Origin: Kitagawia praeruptora
Taxonomy: Eukaryota > Streptophyta > Magnoliopsida > Apiales > Apiaceae
DNA: 64,000 bases
NCBI GenBank assembly: GCA_037693485.1
Contig: CM075345.1
Location: forward strand, 107,936,001-108,000,000
Direction of reading: 5' to 3'
Shown: positions 1-10,523 of the stretch, one piece after another
How positions within the stretch are numbered: the first letter of the stretch is position 1
How the letters are laid out: each line of letters starts with the position of its first letter
Notes under the pieces: model-generated
The model's database searches: none
Told to the model about the DNA's origin: nothing
The model's input: the letters and a program-made list of their open reading frames with translations, nothing else
Position numbers and translations under genes: made by a program

Positions 1-446
1 GCAGGATGAAAAATAGACAGGAAAAGTACTTCAGGCAGTTGTCAGTTTCTCGGAGGAAGACTAGTTTCTTGGTTTAGTAAAAAGCAAAAGTTTATCTCCA
101 CATCAACTGCAGAAGCTGAGTACATTGTTGCTGGAAGCTGTTGTGCTCAGATCATGTGGATAGAAATCAGCTAATGGATTATGGTTTGTCATTTTCAAAA
201 ATACCTATTTATTGTGATAACCAAAGTGCTATTGCCATGACAGGAAATCCAGTTCAACATTCTCTTACTAAGCATATCAGTATCAGGTATTACTTCATAA
301 GAGAACAAGTACTGGAAGGGATAATTGAACTTCATTTTGTTCCTACTGATCAACAGCTAGCTGATATATTCACCAAGCCACTACCTGAGACTACTTTTAG
401 AAAGTTGGTGAATGAACTTGGAATGGTAAACTATGAGAGATCTTGA
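1..446 (+). pseudogene. Ty1/copia pol, RNase H C-terminus (partial, broken), element F
   Basis: Only the C-terminal part of a copia polyprotein is present: the RNase H domain that would remove template RNA during reverse transcription. Readable landmarks are DRKSTSG, CQFLGGRLVSWFSKKQK, STAEAEYI, CDNQSAIAM and the closing LADIFTKPLPETTF block typical of plant copia pol ends. An in-frame TGA sits at 7-9, where related copies have a Cys codon. A one-base loss near 165-170 shifts the frame between AGSCCAQIMW and the LMDYGLSFS block. The stop at 444-446 is the natural pol end. The rest of pol lies outside the window. Family assignment is firm; lineage (Sirevirus-like) is inferred from similarity to elements B and C. 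Confidence 0.85.
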
Positions 447-930
447 TAGAAAGAAGTCATCAGATACTGACGACTTGCAAATACTGATGGAAAATCAATC
501 CTGACAGTGGTCAACATCAAATCCTGATGCGACGGTTCGATAATCAGTATTATGTTCAGAATCTAACTGTCCTCTTTTTATCTCAATTTCCTAATTCAAA
601 CTATGATTAATGTTATTGAATTCCTGATAATCTGATTACTTTAATTAGTTCTCATGTTTATTTCTCATATTATATCTCAGTTCATAACATGGTAAATCAG
701 GAAAACATTGAATAGAATAGATAAACTGAAGCTTTCATTGATAATAAGAAAGAGATTACATGCAAAATATCACATATTCTTGTTCTCTCTATCTGCTAAT
801 CTATTCAACATGAAAAGAAAAAAATGCAGTCCAAATCACTCCATTGTTAGCAGCCATCCCAGATCCCATCTTTGCCACTTTGTTTGGGTGGAAGTTGAAA
901 GGGATAAGGTTATTTTTGCTGACATTTTCA
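447..930. other. Post-pol spacer of element F
   Basis: About 480 bases without a supportable sense gene. The first hundred contain several close variants of a short motif (ATACTGATG, ATCCTGA, TACTGACGAC). The same motif type clusters after pol in elements B, C and D. The remainder is AT-rich and I see nothing else in it. Confidence 0.5.
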
Positions 931-1188
931 TTAACAATGGTTGGGAGTGTTGGATGAGGATGCTTTAGAGGAAAGCCAATCCAATGTTGCTTGAAGAGCA
1001 GCATCGATATCGATTACTCTTGCAGGTTTTTCCTTCTCAATCTCTTCAAGACAAGCATCCATCTACAGCCACAATGTCTCAAGTTGCCTTTCCTGGTCAA
1101 ACGCTTCAAACTCTTCACGAGTATAGCTGAAGATGTCTCTTTTCTCGACGAGATGAAGATTCTTTTCTTTGATGGTAAGATTTGCCAT
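931..1188 (-). pseudogene. Antisense ORF between pol and env-like ORF, element F
   Basis: On the strand opposite to pol, an ATG at 1188-1186 opens an 86-codon frame ending with TAA at 933-931. It is broken once by TAG at 1065-1063. The N-terminal part is charged and helix-like (MANLTIKEKNLHLVEKRD, then REEFEAFDQERQ); the C-terminal part begins MDACLEEIEKEKPARV. I recognise no domain. Its position, length and opposite orientation match the antisense ORFs of elements B, C and D, although I see no clear sequence similarity to them. It faces away from the env-like ORF at 1714, with about 525 bp between the two start codons. Coding status is inferred from position and length only. Confidence 0.4.
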
Positions 1189-1713
1189 CTCAATAACTAA
1201 GATATTTTGTGAGAAAAGCTTTTGGTTTGCAGGAGAGAAGAAGAAGTAGAAAGGTTAAAAAGTAAGTGGACAAGGCTCTAGGATTAAATAGAGAAGAGTG
1301 GAACGAGAATATGAAACGATTCATATTTATGGTGTGAGTACCAGGTATTTTTAGATTGTGATGTTTTAATTTCTTTAATTAAAACAAATTACCTTGTTTT
1401 TTTTCACAATCTTATTTCTCAAATAATACGGGCGCGTGTATAGTACTCACTTGAGTATATACATACAGTTTATAAATCGTGTCGCGTGCGGTTATTACCA
1501 CTCTTACACGTAATTTTGTCCATTACCTATGTGTGCACGAGTAGATTGTTGACATCTGTCTTTGAGAAATCATTAGTTTTGTTTATAATCAATTTAATTT
1601 TCTAAATTGATTCTTTTATTCTCAAAGTATCAGTAATTGTATCTTCTCTATCACTTTGTGCGAGCACAAACCCTAAATCGAAAATCACAGATTTCTACTC
1701 ATTCGACTTAAAA
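1189..1713. promoter_or_regulatory. Putative divergent promoter region, element F
   Basis: This 0.5 kb lies between the start codons of the antisense ORF and the env-like ORF. It contains a TATA-like TTTATAAAT near 1470, several ACGT or CGCG-type cores (GCGCGTGT, TACACGTAA, GTGCACGAG), and an AAACCCTAAA telo-box-like stretch just before the env-like ATG. These are common in plant promoters; promoter function is inference. Confidence 0.35.
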
Positions 1714-2390
1714 ATGTCTTCGTCTGCATACATTCCTAATGAGGTCAGGCTTCTTTTAGCCAAGAGAATGCCTACTCATTATGGATCGATTACTAATGGT
1801 CTAGGACCTAGTTCTGGTGCTATGAGACAGGACACTACCAATCCTGTTTCTAACCAAAGCACTCAACTAAAACACTCTACCAAATAGTCATCCACCTCTG
1901 GTGTCTCACAAAAGGCATTAGTTGTAAAATCAAAGAAATTAGCTAGGTCTGATGTGTCTGGAAGACAATCAGGATCAAAGAATTTCTCCACTCAAACTCA
2001 CTCTCAAAAGAAGTCACAAGGGGGTGTACAAGGGGTCCTGGCTAAGGAGAAATCTGTGCTTAAAGATGATCAATCTTTGATTGACATAGGGGTGTATAAG
2101 GAAACAGGAGAAAAGAGGAAATTCAGTCAGAAAATTGATTCTGAGTCTGATTATGATTCTGATAAAGACAAAGTTCCCTTATCTGTTGCTTTGAAGAAAA
2201 AGGAAGTCATTACTGTAGCTCCCAAAGAAATGGCTGTTTCTGAAATGCCAAAGAAAAGAAAGAGATTACATAAAAAGAGTCCATACTTCATTCCTCTGGA
2301 GATACAGAATCTTGATGATAATATAAAAGATGATCAAGATCTGGTTGTATCATCAGTTCCTGACTCAATTGTCAATCCTGACATCTTACC
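1714..2390 (+). pseudogene. env-like (third ORF) N-terminal part, element F
   Basis: This frame starts at ATG 1714 (MSSSAYIPNEVRLLLAKRM) and runs to the fusion point at about 2390, with one in-frame TAG at 1885-1887. The middle carries a SGVSQKALVVKSKK block resembling SGVSQKTSVVRKRR in the env-like ORF of elements B and C, then a Lys/Ser-rich stretch and an acidic SESDYDSDKDK stretch. Most of the conserved N-terminal domain seen in B is absent, so it is internally deleted or belongs to a diverged subfamily. After the junction the same frame runs on without meaning to 2496. Function unknown; in Sireviruses the ORF in this position is called env-like. Confidence 0.5.
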
Positions 2391-4321
2391 AAATTTGATC
2401 CTAAATCAAATGAAGGTATATTTCTTGGATACTCTACAAATAGCAAAGTCTATCGAGTATTCAATCTTAAAACACTTGTGGTTGAAGAATCTATGAATGT
2501 TGCATTTGGTGAAAGAAAACCACCATCAAAGTTCAAAGATCTTGTTGAAAACGATAAAGTTGAACAAGACGATATAGAAAATATTATTCGACAATTCGAA
2601 AATATGGATCTTGGAACTCCCATCCCAAGAAATGCATTAGAATTAGCCGAAACGGAAGTAGAACTTCCAAAAGAAATTCCTATTATTAGAAATCATCCAC
2701 TAGATAATGTTCTTGGAGACTTAAATAAAGGAGTTCAAACGCGGTCACAAGTACAAAACGTTGTGAATCATTTAAGTTTTCTATCTCAAATAGAACCTAA
2801 GACCGCTAAAGAAGCTTTGCTAGATGAAGATTGGATCTCAGCAATACAAGATGAATTACTACAATTCACTCGTAGCAAAGTTTGGGAACTTGTTCCAAAA
2901 CCCAAAGATACTTCCATAATTGGAACCAAGTGGGTATTTAGAAACAAGTTAGATGAAAACGGAACCGTTGTTAGAAATAAAGCGAGATTAGTCGCTCAAG
3001 GCTATACCCAAATGGAAGGGATAGACTTTGATGAAACTTATGCACCCGTAGCACGAATCGAATCAATTCGAATGCTATTAGCATATGCGTGTCATAAAGA
3101 TTTCAAAGTATATCAAATGGATGTCAAATCGGCCTTCTTAAACGGGATATTAGAAGAAGAAGTTTATGTAAAACAACCTCCCGGTTTTGAAGATGCCATA
3201 CATCCGGAGTATGTATACAAATTATTCAAAGCTTTCTACGGCTTGAAACAAGCTCCAAGAGCATGGTATGAAAGGTTGAGCAAGTTCCTATTAGAAAACA
3301 ACTTTAAAATGGGAACGGCCGATAAAACCTTATTTACATGACAAGAAAAAGATGATATCTTGCTTGTACAAATAAACGTAGATGACATCATTTTTGGTTC
3401 AACCAATGATGCACTATGTAAAGAATTCTCTGACAATATGAGCAAAGAATCCGAAATGAGTATGATGGGTGAATTAAATTTCTTTTTAGGATTGCAAATA
3501 AAGCAATCTGATGAAGGCATACATATTTCACAATCGAAATATTGTAAAGAAATGCTAAAGAAATTTGAAATGGAAAATTCAAAACTCATATATACTCCTA
3601 TGTCAACTTCTGATAAATTAACAGAAGATCCCAACGGAATACCCGTTGACACTAAGAAATATCGAGGCATGATTGGTAGCTTGCTATATATTACCGCAAG
3701 TCGTCCCGATATTCAATATAGTGTTGGTAAGTGTGCGAGATTTCAAGTAGCACCTAAAGAATCTCACTTATCCTCTGTAAAACGGATATTGAGATATTTA
3801 AAAGGAACCACTGACGTAGGTCTTTGGTATCCAAAAGGAGTACCATTCGATTTAGTATGTTTTTCTGATTCGGACTATGCCGGACATTTAGTCGACAGAA
3901 AAAGTACAAGTGGTACATGTCAGTTTCTGGGAGGATGCCTAGTATCTTGGTTTTCCAAGAAACAAAATTCGGTATCTATTTCCACTACGGAAGCTGAGTA
4001 TATAGCGGCCGCAAAATTTTTTGCTCAAATACTATGGATGAAGCAAACATTAGCCGACTATAATACTAAATTTGATGTGATCTCAATCTTATGCGACAAC
4101 ACGAGTGCAATCGATCTTAGCAAAAATCCCGTGTTACATTCAAGATCTAAGCATATAGATGTGAGACATCATTTCTTACGTGATCATGTCAATAAAGGCG
4201 ATAAAAAATGACTCATATCGAAACTGAATATAATCTCGCAGACATATTCACGAAACCATTGAATTCCGAAAGATTCACTAAACTCCGTTTGGATTTAGGA
4301 ATGTTGGAAATTCCAAAATAA
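2391..4321 (+). pseudogene. Ty1/copia pol: integrase tail, reverse transcriptase, RNase H, element E
   Basis: Translation from 2391 gives the typical copia block after integrase (KFDPKSNEGIFLGY, then VVEESMNVAF), followed by RT (KVWELVPKPKD, TKWVFRNKL, DVKSAFLNG, YGLKQAPRAWYERL) and RNase H (FSDSDYAG, STTEAEYIAA, LCDNTSAIDL, LADIFTKPL). An in-frame TGA at 3339-3341 splits RT. The RT active-site motif, normally YVDD, reads NVDD here (residues encoded around 3378-3389), so the enzyme would be inactive even without the stop. A frameshift in an A-run near 4200 separates the last 40 codons, which end at TAA 4319-4321. Gag, protease and the integrase core are missing. Confidence 0.9.
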
Positions 4322-4694
4322 TGGTTTATATTGATATATAAATATTATAAATATTTATATATTCTTGTGAAAAAATTTATCATTATTTATAGTCATCTCA
4401 CGAAAAAGATATCTTTCCGGATTATTAAATCTCTAAAACTCAGATTCATCGATAATGATAACATAGGAAACTTTATCGATCGGGTTTTATCGAGAACTTA
4501 ATTTTCCCACGGGTTAAAGATAAAACTATTCGAGCAAATATTTATCGAATTTAAATTCGGAAATATTTTTGAGATACTAAAATGATATTTATCTCAAATA
4601 CAAAGAATCAACACATTAGTATGATTACTCATATTTTAGTACTAATATTTAATATATTATTATATAATAATTATTAAAAATATTTTCGAAAATT

Positions 4695-4698
<4 letters not shown>

Positions 4699-4741
<43 letters not shown>
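4699..4741. repeat. (TA)n microsatellite
   Basis: About 21 uninterrupted TA units in the spacer of element E. Confidence 0.95.
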
Positions 4742-4745
<4 letters not shown>

Positions 4746-4819
4746 TTCATATTATTGTTGTATTTTGACCCAGTCCATGTATTTTGGCCCAGCCCAACTC
4801 AACTGACCCAGTCCAATAC

Positions 4820-5060
4820 ACTAAAACCCTACGATCTTGGCCATTCATTATAAAGATGAGTTAATCCTGGCCGTTGGTTTGAAAAATACATATACTAACT
4901 AAACACACAATTATCATTTGTATGTGTATACTGTTCAGCCGCAAAGCTCTCTCTCATCTCTTTCAACCCTAATCTCTCTCTAGCCGCTCTCTCAAATCTC
5001 TTGATCTAAACCCTATTTTCTTCTAAATTAGAGTCTCTAAACATGAAATCAGGTCTTTGT
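4820..5060 (+). promoter_or_regulatory. Putative internal promoter and leader upstream of env-like ORF, element E
   Basis: A TATA-like TTATAAAG near 4848 is followed after about 90 bases by a CT-rich tract and several AAACCCTA or AACCCTAAT motifs. This is the composition of plant core promoters and leaders, on the strand of the env-like ORF 2.4 kb downstream. Whether it drives that ORF, perhaps with a leader intron, is inference. Confidence 0.35.
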
Positions 5061-7074
5061 TAATCCCTTTTGTATCAATTAATCCAATAATCGGTATAAA
5101 TTAAGGTGGAGTTAGGTTAGATAAACATGGTTTTGATAATCAGTCGTTATCGTCTCAATCGATCTCGATTTATGGTTCAAAACCAATAGATATATACATA
5201 TACACACTATATACACACACTAGAGCACACCTTCTTCATTTATTTACGATTTATTCAAAACCCTAATTTGTACTTTGAGGGTTTGTGTAGGAATGATGAA
5301 AGTAACACGAATTAGTGGCTTTACTGTATTGAGAAGCTCAAATCGAGCTTCATAAGTGTTTAAATCGGTGAAATTGTCTCAACTCGGAGAGTTGACTCGA
5401 TGAGCCAACTCGGAACTCGTGCGAGTTCAGAGTATTTAGGATCGGTAAGTACTCGAGAAGACTACGAGGCCTCGAGCAAAGGTATAAATTCGATTAATCT
5501 CAAAAAATTGTGTGTTCTATATGAAATATGTGTGCTTGCATGTTTTAATTAGCATGAATGTTCGAAGTTATTGATGTAGCTTCTATACATGAGTTCGTAT
5601 ATGATTAATTCCTATGTGAAATTAATTGTTGGTTAACCTGGACTTTTAAATATGAGCAAATCGATATGTTCTTGAGTTTTGTTTACACTACCCGAGTTCT
5701 CGAATTGTTGATGTATATGTATGTGGTTTTTGAAGTCTGAATCCTGAGTAATTTCTTATAAGTTCGAGCTCATATGATATTTGGTTGTTAAAATACATAA
5801 GGTTATACTACATATAGTAATTCGAATCTGTGAAACAAGTCTATTTGGTTTATTAGCATATTTAATACGTGCTATGATTTGTATGGAGTTATTACTTGAT
5901 TCGAATAAAGAATAATAAAACTTGATGTGTAACTCCTGTTTACTAATGTGGAAAAACATTAATTTACTTGATAGTTGATTAAACTTGAACGTGTAGTATA
6001 GAGTAAATTGATTAATTCGAATATATTGTAAGTTACAGTTTGTGATGCTAAAGATTCTTGACATTGTGAGTTTGTGTATTAAATCTTAAGTTGACTTGGT
6101 CAATTATATGATCTGTTTGGTTATTAATATAAAGAATCAGATTAAATCGCATCTCTGTGTATTGATTCCAATATATGTGCTATATGTGAGATAATATAGA
6201 TGGTGATAACAGTGTGCTTGTACACTAATTGACTATGACTTGGATGTTTAACTCGAACAATGTAAACTGCTTATACCTTGTCAAGAATTCTTAAGTAGAT
6301 TGTAACTAGATACATCCATGCATACACACACGCACTTGCCCTCACTCAAAGACTTGGCTAGGACTCCCTTAGAGAGGCCTAGTATCTGGACACTAGGGTG
6401 CAACGGCCACTTAGAATAAATAGGAATCATATATTGCATTCCAACTAATTGTTTAATTCTATACTATGTTCTGTGAAGTGGTATATGTGCCATGTTTTGA
6501 AGTACATGCCTGGTTATCTCATATAAATTAGTCAAAGTGTGTTCTATGCTACATAATTCAAGACAGTCTGCATTGTCTAGTGTCTAAAGAGTCACTATCA
6601 ATCAATCATGTGTGATAATAACACCTAGAGTCATAAAGATATTCTTATATAAGTATAAAAGTTGTATATTGGCATTAATTGAAAAGGACATTATCTGGAC
6701 TTTAAGAGATATAAACTTTGTCTTTAGAAGATAGCCTTTTTGTAGAGTCAGCCACTTGTCCCCCTTTTGTGCAATCTTTCAAAAGTCAATCTTGTCATGC
6801 TTCCTTCATTTACTTCATTCTGTGAGTATATTGTAGTTGCATTGATATACATGCCTGACAAACTCTTACCCACATTTCTATCCATTCTTTTTCAAAGCAT
6901 CTTATTTAATTGAAACACTATTCCATGTACTATGTCATCTCATAATTTGTACACTATTACACTTAGTCAGTCATTCACTTGCATCTATATCCGAATTTGA
7001 TCATAAAATACTTTCAAAAAGGGACAAAAGAATATTTCTTTTCAAAATCTTTTTGAACTTCATGCCATCTGATA

Positions 7075-7077
<3 letters not shown>

Positions 7078-7127
<50 letters not shown>
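7078..7127. repeat. (TA)n microsatellite
   Basis: About 24 TA units. Any reading frame through it (Tyr-Ile repeats) is an artefact. Confidence 0.95.
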
Positions 7128-7418
7128 TCTATATATGCATGTCCTGCATGTCATTTTAAGAGGTCTTTTATAAAGATGCATGTTCTTCAAGCCTTTGTAA
7201 AACCAAGATATACTCATGTATGCTAGCTGTCTATATACATATATGTATATCTATTATATATATACCCTGCAAATGTTTCTGCATGCCCTGTAAATTCATT
7301 AAATGACCTTACTGTGGACTCACCAGCCTGCATCATCACTTCTGTGTTTCATATTTTATAAAAACATATGCATGCTTGATTCAATCTCTGTGCTAACTGC
7401 CTATATATATAGATATTC

Positions 7419-8916
7419 ATGCATTCACAAGCACACACTCTCCTACACTTGCTTTACAATCATATGGACTACACACCATTAACCCCAAACCCAAAAGCCA
7501 AAAACCTTGCCCTACTTCCCTTGTTTCCAACCATGAGTAGGAGAAACTTCAACCATTCTCTCTATGCTCCCTTCACACCATACTGTCACCCTGACAATTC
7601 TAAAGAACACTACCACAAGAAAATAAAACAAGAACCTTCACACCTAAATGAGTTTGCCTATTTCTCTCACGAAAGCAAACTGCCTATTTTTAGAAACCCA
7701 AAACCTAACCCTAATGTTGCTTTTCAAGCCATGCCAATCTCTGAGAAATCAGTCAACTCACACAAAGCTAGAACAAACATCAAACCCTCAAGCCCTACCC
7801 TAATTAGACTTTCCAACACTGGAAAACTCAATAGGATGCTTAAAAATAATCAGCCAGGGATGATGGTCTTTGTCCAACCTAATGGTGATGTTCACAGCAT
7901 GTTCACTAGTGTCAAATGGGAAAACTATGTGTTTTATGGGGGTCAAAACTATTACACTCATTTAATTGCTGAATTTTATGGTAACTTGGAAGTGCAACAA
8001 AGAGTTGATGGGGTCTTCTACTTGAGTTCTTTTGTCAATGGTAAAAACATCTATGTTGATCATAAAATGCTTAGTAAGTCTCTTAGGTTATGAAATCATC
8101 ATTCTGACCTTCCTTGTGTCAACATATTTGAAAAATTTGTGTTTGACCAAAGTGAGTATGAACTGTTTCTTGGTCTGTTTTGTGAAGAGGATGTACCTGA
8201 TGGTCTCTGTGTTAGAGAGTTTGCTATTCATTTTAGGCACTTTTTGCCTAGGTTTCAACAACTAGCCATAATCCTTAGGGAAAATGTCTTGCCAAAACCC
8301 AAACATGATAACTTCTTTGATTTTGTTGATCTAAAAGTCATGTTTAAGATAGTGTCCAATACCATAGACTTCAATGTTAGTTATGTGTTTGTACTAAACA
8401 TGATAAATGCTTACAACACTGATTACATGCCATATGGTTTGCTCTTAACTTCTATTTTTGAAACCCATTATGTATTTGTCTAGGATGCATCTTAATAAGA
8501 TGGAGTTTTGTGCTATAGATGGTCTTGCTCAACCTAAGCTCCCTCTTAAGAATTGTCAAACAAGTCACCCTAATAGGATTGTCATTCCTTCCCTTGCACC
8601 TAAATCTGATATTTATGCTATCCTTAGGGAAGAGGTTAATAACTTAGCTTAGAAGTTGATGTCCTTAAAGAGTCAAATAATGAGCTTCTAACTAGGGTTG
8701 AAAACCTAGAGGGAACAATTCATAAGAACAAGGGTAAAAATTGTTGAAAATGTTATTGTTGAAACTGCTAAAGAATCTGAGGGAAAGTTGGTTGGTGAAT
8801 TGGTTTCTGTTGGTACCAGTTATGATATGGAAAATGTGTATGCTGCCTTACCTGATCTAGGTGAAGATCTTGGTGTTGTTTCTGCTGAACCTGTTGTGGT
8901 TCAATCTGCTACTTAA
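7419..8916 (+). pseudogene. env-like / putative plant transposon protein, element E (broken)
   Basis: One frame runs 7419-8483 with an in-frame TGA at 8091-8093. The more likely start is ATG 7463 (MDYTPLTPNPKAKN), just after a CT-rich leader. A frameshift near 8480 moves the frame for the MEFCAIDGL block, a further shift near 8650 leads into a coiled-coil-like stretch (EVDVLKESNNELL, RVENLEGTIHK), and the final frame ends at TAA about 8914-8916. The middle (HLIAEFYGNL, DGVFYLSSFVNGKNIYV, CVREFAIHFRHFLPRF, VFVLNMINAY) resembles the 'putative plant transposon protein' domain common in plant LTR elements; this match is from memory of the family pattern. Domain order (conserved N-terminal block, C-terminal coil) parallels the env-like ORFs of B, C and D. 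No clear membrane segment is visible. Confidence 0.6.
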
Positions 8917-9896
8917 CTACTTGTTCTATGATACTATATGTTGCTTTTTTTTGTCTGCAACATGTCCTTTAACTCTGTCTGATGGTTAAATCTGTTTAAC
9001 TTTTGGTATGATGTTGTTGGTGTTGCTTCACTCAAAGGGGTTGTCTTTGAGTTAGAATAAAACTTCTGTAGGTAGTTCTTCATAATCAGTGAACCACACT
9101 GATTATCTTGGAACTTTTTGAATGTATATAGAACTTGCATTGACTAAATTGTTTTCTATGCACTTATCATATACATCTAAGGTTATTACTGTTATGACAT
9201 GCATAAGATATAATCTAATAATAAAATAGTGCATGTTCTTGATTCCTCACTTGAGTTAGCTAGTTAATCTGGTAAAAGAATATTGAACAAATACTATGCA
9301 CGATCGACTGATTTTCTTACTATAAACTCTAGCGTGGTTGTATTGTTCATTTGCAGATTATGATTGAAAGGACTGACCACTATAAGCTCACAGCAGCCTT
9401 ATATGGAAATACAGTTCAAAGAAAAATGCAATATATGTATCTAGTATAAGTGTTCAGATTACATTTAAGAAAGTTCATACACTTGTAAATCTGAATAACT
9501 TTTGATATTGATTGTATCAATTTTAGATTGAACATCTTTCAAGATACTGTATTAAATGTTCATCAAAAATGTTACAGACTGATTGGTACTTATCGTTTCT
9601 TTTATTTAAATGTTTATGTATGAATCAAGATTGCCACATTACAAGCAACTTAGATCAACATAAAAAAATTCGAAAATAATTATGACAAGAATTCAGATTC
9701 ATTTACAGATTGAAAGAAAATTTCGTAAGTAAATGAACTTTTCAAAGAGCTTACATAAGCCTTTCTAGATAAAATGGAAGTTTTAAAATTACAAAAACAA
9801 AAACTTCTAATAAAATGCAAGAGACAACAGAGAAAGAAACGGGAAAGATTGAAATTGAAAGACATACCAATTATTAAGATCTAAACCTATTTATTC
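8917..9896. other. Spacer between env-like ORF and polypurine cluster, element E
   Basis: About 980 bases of AT-rich sequence with no supportable gene, RNA or repeat. The short frames here show no recognisable content. Confidence 0.5.
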
Positions 9897-10523
9897 AAAA
9901 GGGGAAGAGTAAAAGACTGAAATTGAAAGAATTTGATTCAAAACGATTCATACTTCAAGGGGAAGCTAGAACGGGAAGAGAAAATTAATTGGTAAAAACA
10001 CCAATTACATGATAAAAGAAAAACTGGTTCATACATTTACTTTCTTTTACAAAAAAAAGGGAAGAGATAAAGAAGATGAGAATTATTTTGATATTTTGAG
10101 AGGAAGCATAAATTTTTGATAGATACATCAAAAATTACAAATGCTTACATTAAATAAGGAGAAATAAGGGGAAAGTCATTCGGTATTACACCAATTAAAT
10201 TGGTCTTAACCGAAATATTCAAAAATGGGAATAGGAAATTTGAAACTTTTTGGTTATATACCAAACAAAAAGGGGAAGAGAAAATTAGAACCCCCCCCCC
10301 CAATTTAAAATTTTCAAAATTTCTTATATGAATTATGCCTAACAATATTTATTCATCTCATAAGTTGTTTTGCATGAATCAATTAGTGGAATAAGAGTTA
10401 CCACGTGCTTCGAATCAAGTCTAAATTTTTTTTTAAATTCATGCATACACTAAGGGGAAGCACACACACGGGTAAATTTTTAAATTTTATGTTTTGTTTG
10501 GCAAATACCAAAAAGGGGAAGAT
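9897..10523 (+). repeat. Cluster of seven polypurine-tract motifs, element E
   Basis: Variants of AAAAGGGGAAGA occur at about 9897-9909, 9955-9966, 10051-10068, 10163-10175, 10267-10281, 10450-10461 and 10510-10523. The last one abuts the 3' LTR and is therefore the plus-strand priming tract. Repeated polypurine tracts upstream of the 3' LTR are a described hallmark of Sireviruses. Confidence 0.8.

Larger units (their letters stand above)
1..2390 (+). mobile_element. Element F: remnant of a Sirevirus-like Ty1/copia retrotransposon
   Basis: The left part of the window holds the 3' half of a copia element: the RNase H end of pol, a spacer rich in CTGA motifs, a short ORF on the opposite strand, and the first part of an env-like ORF. 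This order is the same as in elements B, C and D further right, which supports one broad lineage. The element has no LTR in the window. It runs off the left edge, and on the right it is cut at about 2390, where sequence from another copia element's pol begins. All its frames carry stops or frameshifts, so it is not functional. Confidence 0.75.
4322..7418. other. Long post-pol spacer of element E with promoter and leader-like part
   Basis: Three kilobases without a supportable gene. 4322-4700 is AT-rich. A (TA)n microsatellite occupies about 4699-4741. From about 4760 the base composition changes: GGCCCA-type and AAACCCTA motifs, TATA-like ATTATAAAG near 4848, then a CT-rich leader (CTCTCTCTCATCTC and similar) with telo-box-like AACCCTAAT, as in plant 5' untranslated regions. 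A possible splice donor AAAG|GTATAAATT lies near 5480. 5500-7070 looks intron-like (T-rich, no long frame). A second (TA)n tract lies at about 7078-7127. The env-like ORF follows at once. Confidence 0.5.

Noticed and set aside
3236..3670. Minus-strand frame of 144 codons over the RT of element E
   Set aside because: Complete overlap with a clearly recognisable RT on the plus strand; no domain or own signals.
5756..6064. Minus-strand frame of 102 codons in the spacer of E
   Set aside because: AT-rich, no motif, no counterpart of the antisense ORFs in B, C and D by position or content.
7014..7217. Minus-strand frame of 67 codons with a Tyr-Ile run
   Set aside because: It is a translation of the (TA)n microsatellite.
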